From positions 1,061,501 through 1,125,500 of the forward strand of contig NC_091970.1 in assembly GCF_036711975.1 (NCBI RefSeq): a stretch of 64,000 bases of DNA, written 5' to 3'. Under the pieces are notes generated by a model. It did no database searches and was not told the DNA's origin. It was given only the letters and a program-made list of their open reading frames with translations. The DNA is from Onthophagus taurus. Lineage: Eukaryota; Arthropoda; Insecta; Coleoptera; Scarabaeidae. Numbering within the stretch: position 1 is the stretch's first letter; each line of letters opens with the position of its first letter. The position numbers and the translations under genes are program-made. Positions 45,057 to 59,000 of the stretch are shown piece after piece.

Positions 45057-46063
45057 ATGGCGAGACGAATGCTTTTAGGCCTTTTAGGTTATGGTCCAGG
45101 TGGCGCCACCGTTTATGTATACAAACCTTGAGGGACCAATTTGCATATCAATATAATTTTCGAAAGAATCGGTCGCCGTATATAAACTTGACGGAGCGCG
45201 ATTTCCACATTTTACGAGCAGATTTTGATATTGATAGTGTCTGGCTCGAATTGAACGTTATTACAAATTTCGGTGCCAATTTAGGTTATGTGGCTATCTA
45301 TAAAACAGTAAGTTAATTTTATTTGTTACACATGTTGCGTTTTAATAAATAATTTTTTTTTAAATTAATTAATTTAAAGTAATTAGTTAATAATAAGAGG
45401 TTAATGATGTTTACTTGGAATTAATTAATAATTTAGAGTGCGTCATACTCCATCAACGCCTTCTTGATACGCAATTTTTTTTTAAATTGCGTTTAAACGT
45501 TTAAATTAAAAGTAATTTTAATATTTATCAATGACTTAATTTAATTTTGTATATACAAAACCAAAAATAATTGTTTTATCTATTTAATGAATGTGTTATT
45601 AATATTTCCTGATATCAAATAATTTTTTTTATACCGTTTTTAAGCCCTTTTTTATCTCTCGCCTATTGTTATCCGGATTTAATCTAAAATCGGGTATAAA
45701 AATTATTTCAGCCACTAATTAAGTGATTTACTTTGTTTTTCCTTTAATTTTTTAAAAAAATTAATTCCAGGAATTAATTTCGGTTTGCGGGATCCCAATG
45801 AATCATTATTAGGTGTTCTATTTATTTATTTGATGATTTAATACTTAAAAAAAGATAAAAATAATTACTTGGAAAATGATTAAATGTCAAATTTGAAGTA
45901 TTAACATAACCTAAAAAAAAAAATGAAATGTCAAAGTGACATTTAAAATTGTCAATTTAAAAAAATTATATTAAAAAAAAGAGATTTGAGTTAAAAGTAA
46001 ATAAATAATTAAGCTTTTTAATTCTTAGATAACGTTATCGTAAATCCGTGTAAGATTCTTCAA
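45057..46063 (+). other. IPMK 5' untranslated exons, with an upstream open frame and a CTCF-like site
   Basis: A probable non-coding first exon ends at a donor (AAAACA|GTAAGT, 45307/45308). The next exon begins after ATTCTTAG at 46029, 35 bases before the IPMK ATG. The first exon contains an upstream ATG at 45057 opening 24 codons (MARRMLLGLLGYGPGG...) and then a 60-codon frame without its own ATG up to the donor. CCAGGTGGCGCCA at 45096-45108 is a strong CTCF-type match. The intron between, 45308-46028, is AT-rich and carries one dispersed-repeat copy near 45825-45965. Confidence 0.5.
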
Positions 46064-49000
46064 ATGGGGAAGAGCAAAGTGGACAAAATGCGTCCGAATC
46101 ACCTTACGGTAAAGATTAATGGGCTTAATGATAAAAAATCCTGGCAAAATGGATTTAATAATAATAATAACAATAATAATAATGAGAACGGTCAGAGTGT
46201 AAATAAAAATTTGTACGCATTACCGGAAGGTATGGAACATTGTAATCATCAAGTCGGTGGTCATATGAGTGATGGGGTGCATTTGGGTAAGTTTTTTTTT
46301 CGTTTAATAAAATTCTAACCACAAAAACACCAAATCGAATAATTATTTTTTTAGTTGTAAATTTAAATTAGAAGCCTTGTAAGAATTTTTTTCCTATGCA
46401 TTTATAATTTGCAACGATGATTAATCGCTTATTTACACTCTCGATTCAACATTCTCTCCCGTTTAGCGTTTTGTTTACTTTTTTATGGCATTTAAAATAG
46501 CCGGGTAATAATTCAATTTATAACATTAAGCAAGTAGCAACAAAAAAAAAACAAACTTTGTTTATTAACCAAGTTAATATTTGGTTTTCAATTTGCATAC
46601 CAGGAATTTCATGTAACTTAGCAATATAAGAATGCAGTAACCATAATAAATAGTCCCACATAAAATGTAACATAGCTTAATAGTATAGGCATTGGGTAAT
46701 TTTGTAAGGGAAAAGTTTTCGGCCGTCTTAAGAGACCTTACTTAAACTTTGTTTACTTTTTTTTTTGTTAAGAAAAGTTTATAACTATGATTGGCCTTGA
46801 GGGGGAGCGTTGAAATGTTATATTTTATCACAAAGCAATCCCAATAAAGAGTGCATTAATGTTTTATGAGTAGTTATATATAATATAAAAGTAATAAAAA
46901 GGTTTGTTAAACTGTTAAAACATATCACGCATAATTGTAATAATTTTCAACATTTTTTTCTCAATATTTTTCTAATCCAACCCAACAATTATTATACATC
47001 ATTTTAAAGAGAAAGCTTTGAGCTTTAATTTAAAATAAGTCCCATTCCTTAATTTCAATAAACACGGCTTCCAGGAATTTTTAAATTAGCATCTTTTTTG
47101 ACACTTTTAGGTTATACGAAAATGTAAGTTTTGTTTCAAAATTTTTTTTCTCAATATTTTTGCAATCCAACCCAACAATTATTATACATCATTTTAAAGA
47201 GAAAGCTTTGAGCTTTAATTTAAAATAAGTCCCATTCCTTAATTTCAATAAACACGGCTTCCAGGAATTTTTAAATTAGCATCTTTTTTGACACTTTTAG
47301 GTTATATGAAAATGTAAGTTTTGTTTCAACATTTTTTTTCTCAATATTTTTGCGATCCAACCCAACAATTATTATACATCATTTTAAAGAGAAAGCTTTG
47401 AGCTTTAATTTAAAATAAGTCCCATTCCTTAATTTCAATAAACACGGCTTCCAGGAATTTTTAAATTAGCATCTTTTTTGACACTTTTAGGTTATACGAA
47501 AATGTAAGATTTATTTCAACATTTTTTTTCTCAATATTTTTCCAATCCAACCCAATCATTATTATACATCATTTTAAAGAGAAAGCTTTGAGCTTTAATT
47601 TGGAACAAGTCCCATTCCTTAATTTCAATAAACACGGCTTCCCGGAATTTTTAAATTAGCATCTTTTTTGACACTTTTAGGTTATATGAAAATGTAAGTT
47701 TTATTTCAACATTTTTTTTATCAATATTTTTGCAATCCAACCCAACAATTATTATACATCATTTTAAAGAGAAAGCTTTGAGCTTTAATTTGGAACAAGT
47801 CTCATTCCTTAATTTCAATAAATACAGCTTCCAGGAATTTTTAAATTAGCATCTTTTTTGACGCTTTTAGGTTATATGAAAATGTAAGTTTTGTTTCAAC
47901 ATTTTTTTTCTCAATATTTTTCCAATTCAACCCAATAATTATTGTACGTCATTTTAAAGAGAAAGCTTTGAGCTTTAATTTAGAATAAGTCCCATTCCTT
48001 AATTTCAATAAATACGGCTTTCAGGAATTTTTAAATTAACATCTTTTTTGACACTTTTAAGTTATACGAAAATGTAAGTTTTATTTCAACATTTTTTTTC
48101 TCAATATTTTTGCAATCCAACCCAACAATTATTATACATCATTTTAAAGAGAAAGCTTTGAGCTTTAATTTGGAACAAGTCCCATTCCTTAATTTCAATA
48201 AATACAGCTTCCAGGAATTTTTAAATTAGCATCTTTTTTGACACTTTTAGGTTATATGAAAATGTAAGTTTTGTTTCAACATTTTTTTTCTCAATATTTT
48301 TCCAATCCAACCCAACGATGATTATACATCGATTTAAACAAAAAGCTTTAAGCTTCAATTTAACACGGCTTACAGGAATTTTTGAATTAGCATCTTTTTT
48401 GACACTTAGATTATGCGAAAATGTTAGTTTTTGCTCAATATTCTACCAGATTTTCGTCGTTGTGTAGCTACAGGTCTGATAAATAAATATTCAACTTTAC
48501 TGCGTCCACGAAAATGTCGTAGCGCGAGTTTCAAAAGAAAGAGGAAGTTGTGAAAATTGTTCTGCCAAAGCTAGCAAAATGTACTTACTACGTGCAATGT
48601 TTATTTATGTTGTAATGAAAGAAAGAACTGTTTTTCTGAATATCATAATGTAGCTATTCCACACCCCTGGAATAGAAGGATTGTCATATTTTGCTAAAAT
48701 TAGTATTTTGATAGTGTTTTAATTCAGTCACAAAGCTTCAAAATTTTTGACTTTGTGTCCCAAAGGGTTAAGTGAAAGTTATTTTTATTTTTCCAGGTTT
48801 AATGAAAAGAAACGGAGTCGTTTATAAACCGATCACATCAAAAACGGGGGATCGCGAGATTGATTTCTACGAGAAACTCCGATTTAGCAAAGATCCGATT
48901 TTGAGGGATTTTAAGGAATTCGTCCCGAAATATTTTGGGGCTGAAACTCATCTAATCGATGGGAAAGAAATTAAATACATCGCTTTGGACGATGTTACGA

Positions 49001-49999
49001 AGGATTTCCGAGAACCGTGCATCATGGACGTTAAGATAGGGAGAGTTACTTACGATCCATTAGCTAGTCAAGAAAAAATTATGAAAGAAAAAGTAAGTTA
49101 ATTAAATTAAATTAAATTAAACAATTTTGAGTTAATTTTTTTTAAAATTTGATTAGACCAAATATATCGAGTGCAAGCGAGATCTTGGAATTGCCATCCC
49201 AGGGTTCCAAGTTTATAACACCTCAAATGGGAAATTAAGCAAGTATGGAAAAGATTATGGGAAACAATTAAACAAAGAAACGGCAATCGATGGTAATTTC
49301 CTTTTTTGATTTAATAATTTAATTTAATGATAAAAAAATTAATTTTTAGCTTTCCGAATATTTTTAAACGGAACCTCGTCGTATTTAAATCGTAGCTTAA
49401 TAATTCAAATGTTAACCTCGTTGTGGAGGATACAAAATTGGGCAAGAAAGCAGCGCCAAATAAAATTAATCGCGTCGTCAATCCTCCTTGTTTATGACGC
49501 AAGAAAATTAAGAGAATTAACACCAAAGATTATTAATCCCAATAAAATAAACACAAGAAAAATTCAACGTACAAATAGTTTAACCAGACCTATAAGCGTC
49601 GTTTGTAACGAAAAATTGGAAACTTTAAAAGCGGGATTTAGCGGGCAATTAGCAGAGGATGGACCAATTTTTGGGTGCCAAACATCACCGACGCGGATTA
49701 AACAAATTAATTTAAACGAAACGGAAATCAAGCGAAGTAGGCCCACGTTAAAACGGATGCACTCGTTCCAAAATAACTACGATAAAGATTTGCAAAGTAT
49801 GAAGAACGATTATAACGCGATTTTGGATGAATTGGTTAGCGATAAAAAACACAAAATGTGGGTTAGCGTCAAAATTATCGATTTCACCCACGTTTTTCCA
49901 AATAACGAAATCGACACTAACTTTTTAGAGGGGTTAAACAATCTAATCAAAGTGTTTGAGGATTTCTTAATCGAAACCGAAATTAAAATTAATTTATAA
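46064..49999 (+). CDS. IPMK: Inositol polyphosphate multikinase
   Basis: Phosphorylates inositol trisphosphate and tetrakisphosphate on the way to InsP5; vertebrate IPMK also acts on PIP2. Coding exons 46064-46286, 48797-49092, 49157-49292 and 49350-49999 have consistent phases and give 434 residues. Signature PCIMDVKIG (PxxxDxKxG inositol-binding motif, about residues 148-156) is followed by RVTYDPLAS. SSILLVYD and the IDFTHVFP metal-binding motif (D at about 396) lie near the end, with NFLEGLNNLI after them. The N terminus is variable and includes nine consecutive Asn from an AAT/AAC microsatellite. An insert rich in Arg and Ser (about 285-360) separates the last two kinase motifs, as in other IPMKs. 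The 2.5-kb first coding intron holds the 190-bp satellite. Confidence 0.95.
46960..48440 (+). repeat. 190-bp satellite, eight copies, in an IPMK intron
   Basis: The marker (T)CCAACCCAA(C/T) falls in blocks at 46971, 47161, 47351, 47541, 47731, 47921, 48111 and 48301, a constant 190 bases with no net length change. Units read TTTTAAAGAGAAAGCTTTGA, AACACGGCTTCCAGGAATTT and TTTTTTGACACTTTTAGGTT. The last unit is internally shortened and diverged. No coding content. Confidence 0.95.
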
Positions 50000-50084
50000 A
50001 ATAAAAATTTAAAATAAACAGGATTTTTTTCATTAATAAATAATTAATTTTCCTTTAATTATTTTTAATAATTCATTAAATTAA

Positions 50085-53000
50085 AGCTAAGATATTTATT
50101 ATAAATAATATCCACAAAAACAGTTTAATCAAAAACCCAGTTCTTCTGCAATTTCAGTAAAAGTGTAAATTTAAAAAATTCGTATTGACCTTATTTTAAG
50201 GAGTTGGAACGTGATGTATACCTTAAATTAAAGCTAAAAGATTCTATTTTATGATAACGCCGAAATATAATGGGGTTTGTTATAAACAATTTGCAGAAAA
50301 CGAGTTTTGAATGAAAATCTGTCAATTTGCGAAATGCCAAAAAAAATTAAAATTTAAATAAATCATAACAACCATATTTTGAGGAATTAAAAAATGATTT
50401 ATATTTTAATTTGAAGCTAAGAGACTCTATTTTTGGATAATGTTCAGAAATAATAGGGTTTATTATAAATAATTTCCACAAAAACAATTTTATCGAAAAA
50501 CCCGTTTTTCTGCAATTTCAGTAAAAGTGTAAATTTAAAAAATTCGTATTGACCTTATTTTAAGGAGTTGGAACGTGATGTATACCTTAAATTGAAGCTA
50601 AAAGATTCTATTTTATGATAACGCCGAAATATAATGGGGTTTGTTATAAACAATTTGCAGAAAACGAGTTTTGAATGAAAATCTGTCAATTTGCGAAATG
50701 CCAAAAAAAATCAAAATTTAAATAAATCATAACAACCTTATTTTGAAGAATTAAAAAATGATTTATATTTTAATTTAAAGCTAAGAGACTCTATTTTTGG
50801 ATAATGTTCAGAAATAATAGGGTTTATTATAAATAATTTCCACAAAAACAATTTTATCGAAAAACCCGTTTTTCTGCAATTTCAGTAAAAGTGTAAATTT
50901 AAAAAATTCGCATTGACCTTATTTTAAGGAGTTGGAACATGATGTATACCTTAAATTGAAGCTAAAAGATTCTATTTTATGATAACGCCGAAATATAATG
51001 GGGTTTGTTATAAACAATTTGCAGAAAACGAGTTTTGAATGAAAATATGTCAATTTGCGAAATGCCAAAAAAAATTAAAATTTAAGTAAATCATAACAAC
51101 CTTATTTTGAGGAATTAAAAAGTGATTTATATTTTAATTTAAAGCTAAGAGACTCTATTTTTGGATAATGTTCAGAAATAATAGGGTTTATTATAAATAA
51201 TTTCCACAAAAACAATTTTATCGAAAAACCCGTTTTTCTGCAATTTCAGTAAAAGTGTAAATTTAAAAAATTCGTATTGACCTTATTTTAAGGAGTTGAG
51301 ACGTGATGTATACCTTAAATTAAAGCTAAAAGATTCTATTTTATAACAGCGCCGAAATATAATGGGGTTTGTTATAAACAATTTGCAAAAAACGAGTCTT
51401 GAATGAAAATCTGTCAATTTGCGAAATGCCAAAAAAAATTAAAATTTAAATAAATCATAACAACCTTATTTAGAGGAATTAAAAAGTGATTTATATTTTA
51501 ATTTAAAGCTAAGAAACTCTATTTTTGGATAATGTTCAGAAATAATAGGGTTTATTATAAATAATTTCCACAAAAACAATTTTATCGAAAAACCCGTTTT
51601 TCTGCAATTTCAGTAAAAGTGTAAATTTAAAAAATTCGCATTGACCTTATTTTAAGGAGTTGGAACGTGATGTATACCTTAAATTAAAGCTAAAAGATTC
51701 TATTTTATGATAACGCCGAAATATAATGGGGTTTGTTATAAACAATTTGCAGAAAACGAGTTTTGAATGAAAATATGTCAATTTGCGAAATGCCAAAAAA
51801 AATTAAAATTTAAGTAAATCATAACAACCTTATTTTGAGGAATTAAAAAGTGATTTATATTTTAATTTAAAGCTAAGAGACGCTATTTTTGGATAATGTT
51901 CAGAAATAATAGGGTTTATTATAAATAATTTCCACAAAAACAATTTTATCGAAAAACCCGTTTTTCTGCAATTTCAGTAAAAGTGTAAATTTAAAAAATT
52001 CGTATTGACCTTATTTTAAGGAGTTGAGACGTGATGTATACCTTAAATTAAAGCTAAAAGATTCTATTTTATGACAGCGCCGAAATATAATGGGGTTTGT
52101 TATAAACAATTTGCAAAAAACGAGTCTTGAATGAAAATCTGTCAATTTGCGAAATGCCAAAAAAAATTAAAATTTAAATAAATCATAACAACCTTATTTA
52201 GAGGAATTAAAAAGTGATTTATATTTTAATTTAAAGCTAAGAGACTCTATTTTTGGATAATGTTCAGAAATAATAGGGTTTATTATAAATAATTTCCACA
52301 AAAACAATTTTATCGAAAAACCCGTTTTTCTGCAATTTCAGTAAGTGTAAATTTAAAAAATTCGCATTGACCTTATTTTAAGGAGTTGGGACGTGATGTA
52401 TACCTTAAATTGAAGCTAAAAGATTCTATTTTATGATAACGCCGAAATATAATGGGGTTTGTTATAAACAATTTGCAGAAAACGAGTCTTGAATGAAAAT
52501 TTGTCAATTTGCGAAATGCCAAAAAAAATCAAAATTTAAATAAATCATAACAACCTTATTTTGAGGAATTAAAAAATGATTTAAATCTTAATTTAAAGCA
52601 AAGAGACTCTATTTTTGGATAATGTTCAGAAATAATAGGGTTTATTATAAATAATTTCCACAAAAACAATTTTATCGAAAAACCCGTTTTTCTGCAATTT
52701 CAATAAAAGTGTAAATTTAAAAAATTCGCATTGACCTTATTTTAAGGAGTTGGGACGTGATGTATACCTTAAATTGAAGCTAAAAGATTCTATTTTATGA
52801 TAACGCCGAGATATAATGGGGTTTGTTATAAACAATTTGCAAAAAACGAGTTTTGAATGAAAATATGTCAATTTGCGAAATGCCAAAAAAAAATAAAAAT
52901 TTAAATAAATCATAACAACCTTATTTTGAAGAATTAAAAAGTGATTTATATTTTAATTTAAAGCTAAGAGACTCTATTTTTGGATAATGTTTAGAAATAA

Positions 53001-56000
53001 TAGAGTTTATTATAAATAATTTCCATAAAAACAATTTTATCGAAAAACCCGTTTTTCTGCAATTCCAGTAAGTGTAAATTTAAAAAATTCGCATTGACCT
53101 TATTTTAAGGAGTTGGAACGTGATGTATACCTTAAATTGAAGCTAAAAGATTCTATTTTATGATAACGCCGAAATATAATGGGGTTTGTTATAAACAATT
53201 TGCAGAAAACGAGTTTTGAATGAAAATCTGTCAATTTGCGAAATGCCAAAAAAAATCAAAATTTAAATAAATCATAACAACCTTATTTTGAGGAATTAAA
53301 AAGTGATTTAAATCTTAATTTAAAGCTAAGAGACTCTATTTTTGGATAATGTTCAGAAATAATAGGGTTTATTATAAATAATTTCCACAAAAACAATTTT
53401 ATCGAAAAATCCGTTTTTCTGCAATTTCAGTAAAAGTGTAAATTTAAAAAATTCGCATTGACCTTATTTTAAGGAGTTGGAACGTGATGTATACCTTAAA
53501 TTAAAGCCAAAAGATTCTATTTTATGATTACACCGAAATATAATGGGGTTTGTTATAAACAATTTGCAGAAAACGAGTTTTGAATGAAAATCTGTCAATT
53601 TGCGAAATGCCAAAAAAAATTAAAATTTAAATAAATCATAACAACCTTATTTTGAGGAATTAAAAAGTGATTTAAATCTTAATTTAAAGCTAAGAGACTC
53701 TATTTTTGGATAATGTTCAGAAATAATAGGGTTTATTATAAATAATTTCCACAAAAACAATTTTATCGAAAAACCCGTTTTTCTGCAATTTCAGTAAAAG
53801 TGTAAATTTAAAAAATTCGCATTGACCTTATTTTAAGGAGTTGGAACGTGATGTATACCTTAAATTAAAGCTAAAAGATTCTATTTTATGATAACGCCGA
53901 AATATAATGGGGTTTGTTATAAACAATTTGCAAAAAACGAGTCTTGAATGAAAATCTGTCAATTTGCGAAATGCCAAAAAAAATTAAAATTTAAATAAAT
54001 CATAACAACCTTATTTAGAGGAATTAAAAAGTGATTTATATTTTAATTTAAAGCTAAGAGACTCTATTTTTGGATAATGTTCAGAAATAATAGGGTTTAT
54101 TATAAATAATTTCCACAAAACCAATTTTATCGAAAAAGCCGTTTTTCTGCAATTTAAGTAAAAGTGTAAATTTAAAAAATTCGCATTGACCTTATTTTAA
54201 GGAGTTGGAACGTGATGTATACCTTAAATTAAAGCTAAAAGATTCTATTTTATGATAACGCCGAAATATAATGGGGTTTGTTATAAACAATTTGCAGAAA
54301 ACGAGTTTTGAATGAAAATCTGTCAATTTGCGAAATGCCAAAAAAAATCAAAATTTAAATAAATCATAACAACCTTATTTTGAAGAATTAAATAATGATT
54401 TATATTTTAATTTAAAGCTAAGAGACTCTATTTTTGGATAATGTTCAGAAATAATAGGGTTTATTATAAATAATTTCCACAAAAACAATTTTATCGAAAA
54501 AGCCGTTTTTCTGCAATTTCAGTAAAAGTGTAAATTTAAAAAATTCGCATTGACCTTATTTTAAGGAGTTGGAACGTGATGTATACCTTAAATTAAAGCT
54601 AAAAGATTCTATTTTATGATAACGCCGAAATATAATGGGGTTTGTTATAAACAATTTGCAGAAAACGAGTTTTGAATGAAAATCTGTCAATTTGCGAAAT
54701 GCCAAAAAAAATCAAAATTTAAATAAATCATAACAACCTTATTTTGAAGAATTAAATAATGATTTATATTTTAATTTAAAGCTAAGAGACTCTATTTTTG
54801 GATAATGTTCAGAAATAATAGGGTTTATTATAAATAATTTCCACAAAAACAATTTTATCGAAAAAGCCGTTTTTCTGCAATTTCAGTAAAAGTGTAAATT
54901 TAAAAAATTCGCATTGACCTTATTTTAAGGAGTTGGAACGTGATGTATACCTTAAATTAAAGCTAAAAGATTCTATTTTATGATAACGCCGAAATATAAT
55001 GGGGTTTGTTATAAACAATTTGCCGAAAACGAGTCTTGAATGAAAATCTGTCAATTTGCGAAATGCCAAAAAAAAATCAAAATTTAAATAAATCATAACA
55101 ACCTTATTTAGAGGAATTAAAAAGTGATTTAAACCTTAATTTAAAGCTAAGAGACTCTATTTTCGGATAATGTTTAGAAATAATAGGGTTTATTATAAAT
55201 AATTTCCACAAAAACAATTTTATCGAAAAAGCCGTTTTTCTGCAATTTCAGTAAAAGTGTAAATTTAAAAAATTCGCATTGACCTTATTTTAAGGAGTTG
55301 GGACGTGATGTATACCTTAAATTAAAGCTAAAAGATTCTATTTTATGATAGCGCCGAAATATAATGGGGTTTGTTACAAACAATTTGCAGAAAACGAGTT
55401 TTGAATGAAAATTTGTCAATTTGCGAAATTCCAAAAAAAGTCAAAATTTAAATAAATCATAACAACCTTATTTTGAGGAATTAAAAAGTGATTTAAATCT
55501 TAATTTGAAGCTAAGAGACTCTATTTTAAGATAATGTTCAGAAATAATAGGGTTTATTATAAATAATTTCCACAAAAACAATTTTATCGAAAAATCCGTT
55601 TTTCTGCAATTTCAGTAAAAGTGTAAATTTAAAAAATTCGCATTGACCTTATTTTAAGGAGTTGGAACGTGATGTATACCTTAAATTGAAGCTAAAAGAT
55701 TCTATTTTATGATAACGCCGAAATATAATGGGGTTTGTTATAAACAATTTGCAGAAAACGAGTTTTGAATGAAAATATGTCAATTTGCGAAATGCCAAAA
55801 AAAATTAAAATTTAAATAAATCATAACAACCTTATTTAGAGGAATTAAAAAATGATTTATGTTTTAATTTAAAGCTAAGAGACTCTATTTTTGGATAATG
55901 TTCAGAAATAATAGGGTTTATAATAAATAATTTCCACAAAAACAATTTTATCGAAAAACCCGTTTTTCTGCAATTTCAGTAAAAGTGTAAATTTAAAAAA

Positions 56001-59000
56001 TTCGCATTGACCTTATTTTAAGGAGTTGGGACGTGATGTATACCTTAAATTGAAGCTAAAAGATTCTATTTTATGATAACGCCGAAATATAATGGGGTTT
56101 GTTATAAACAATTTGCAGAAAACGAGTTTTGAATGAAAATTTGTCAATTTGCGAAATGCCAAAAAAAATTAAAATTTAAATAAATCATAACAACCATATT
56201 TTGAGGAATTAAAAAATGATTTATATTTTAATTTGAAGCTAAGAGACTCTATTTTTGGATAATGTTCAGAAATAATAGAGTTTATTATAAATAATTTCCA
56301 CAAAAACAATTTTATCGAAAAACCCGTTCTTCTGCAATTTCAGTAAAAGTGTAAATTTAAAAAATTCGTATTGACCTTATTTTAAGGAGTTGGAACGTGA
56401 TGTGTACCTTAAATTGAAGCTAAAAGATTCTATTTTATGATAACGCCGAGATATAATTGGGTTTGTTATAAACAATTTGCAGAAAACGAATTTTGAATGA
56501 AAATCTGTCAATTTGCGAAATGCCAAAAAAAATTAAAATTTAAATAAATCATAACAATGTTATTTTGAGGAATTAAAAAGTGATTTAAATCTTAATTTAA
56601 AGCTAAGAGACTCTATTTTTGGATAATGTTTAGAAATAATAGGGTTTATTATAAATAATTTCCACAAAAACAATTTTATCGAAAAACCCGTTTTTCTGCA
56701 ATTTCAGTAAAAGTGTAAATTTAAAAAATTCGTATTGACCTTATTTTAAGGAGTTGGAACGTGATGTATACCTTAAATTGAAGCTAAAAGATTCTATTTT
56801 ATGATAACGCCGAAATATAATGGGGTTTGTTATAAACAATTTGCAGAAAACGAGTTTTGAATGAAAATCTGTCAATTTGCGAAATGCCAAAAAAAATCAA
56901 AATTTAAATAAATCATAACAACCTTATTTTGAAGAATTAAAAAATGATTTATATTTTAATTTAAAGCTAAGAGACTCTATTTTTGGATAATGTTCAGAAA
57001 TAATAGGGTTTATTATAAATAATTTCCACAAAAACAATTTTATCGAAAAACCCGTTTTTCTGCAATTTCAGTAAAAGTGTAAATTTAAAAAATTCGCATT
57101 GACCTTATTTTAAGGAGTTGGAACATGATGTATACCTTAAATTGAAGCTAAAAGATTCTATTTTATGATAACGCCGAAATATAATGGGGTTTGTTATAAA
57201 CAATTTGCAGAAAACGAGTTTTGAATGAAAATCTGTCAATTTGCGAAATGCCAAAAAAAATTAAAATTTAAGTAAATCATAACAACCTTATTTTGAGGAA
57301 TTAAAAAGTGATTTATATTTTAATTTAAAGCTAAGAGACTCTATTTTTGGATAATGTTCAGAAATAATAGGGTTTATTATAAATAATTTCCACAAAAACA
57401 ATTTTATCGAAAAACCCGTTTTTCTGCAATTTCAGTAAAAGTGTAAATTTAAAAAATTCGTATTGACCTTATTTTAAGGAGTTGAGACGTGATGTATACC
57501 TTAAATTAAAGCTAAAAGATTCTATTTTATAACAGCGCCGAAATATAATGGGGTTTGTTATAAACAATTTGCAAAAAACGAGTCTTGAATGAAAATCTGT
57601 CAATTTGCGAAATGCCAAAAAAAATTAAAATTTAAATAAATCATAACAACCTTATTTAGAGGAATTAAAAAGTGATTTATATTTTAATTTAAAGCTAAGA
57701 GACTCTATTTTTGGATAATGTTCAGAAATAATAGGGTTTATTATAAATAATTTCCACAAAAACAATTTTATCGAAAAACCCGTTTTTCTGCAATTTCAGT
57801 AAAAGTGTAAATTTAAAAAATTCGTATTGACCTTATTTTAAGGAGTTGAGACGTGATGTATACCTTAAATTAAAGCTAAAAGATTCTATTTTATAACAGC
57901 GCCGAAATATAATGGGGTTTGTTATAAACAATTTGCAAAAAACGAGTCTTGAATGAAAATCTGTCAATTTGCGAAATGCCAAAAAAAATTAAAATTTAAA
58001 TAAATCATAACAACCTTATTTAGAGGAATTAAAAAGTGATTTATATTTTAATTTAAAGCTAAGAGACTCTATTTTTGGATAATGTTCAGAAATAATAGGG
58101 TTTATTATAAATAATTTCCACAAAAACAATTTTATCGAAAAACCCGTTTTTCTGCAATTTCAGTAAAAGTGTAAATTTAAAAAATTCGTATTGACCTTAT
58201 TTTAAGGAGTTGAGACGTGATGTATACCTTAAATTAAAGCTAAAAGATTCTATTTTATAACAGCGCCGAAATATAATGGGGTTTGTTATAAACAATTTGC
58301 AAAAAACGAGTCTTGAATGAAAATCTGTCAATTTGCGAAATGCCAAAAAAAATTAAAATTTAAATAAATCATAACAACCTTATTTAGAGGAATTAAAAAG
58401 TGATTTATATTTTAATTTAAAGCTAAGAGACTCTATTTTTGGATAATGTTCAGAAATAATAGGGTTTATTATAAATAATTTCCACAAAAACAATTTTATC
58501 GAAAAACCCGTTTTTCTGCAATTTCAGTAAAAGTGTAAATTTAAAAAATTCGCATTGACCTTATTTTAAGGAGTTGGGACGTGATGTATACCTTAAATTG
58601 AAGCTAAAAGATTCTATTTTATGATAACGCCGAAATATAATGGGGTTTGTTATAAACAATTTGCAGAAAACGAGTTTTGAATGAAAATCTGTCAATTTGC
58701 GAAATGCCAAAAAAAATTAAAATTTAAATAAATCATAACAACCTTATTTTGAAGAATTAAAAAATGATTTATATTTTAATTTAAAGCTAAGAGACTCTAT
58801 TTTTGGATAATGTTCAGAAATAATAGGGTTTATTATAAATAATTTCCACAAAAACAATTTTATCGAAAAACCCATTTTTCTGCAATTTCAGTAAAAGTGT
58901 AAATTTAAAAAATTCGCATTGACCTTATTTTAAGGAGTTGGGACGTGATGTATACCTTAAATTGAAGCTAAAAGATTCTATTTTATGATAACGCCGAAAT

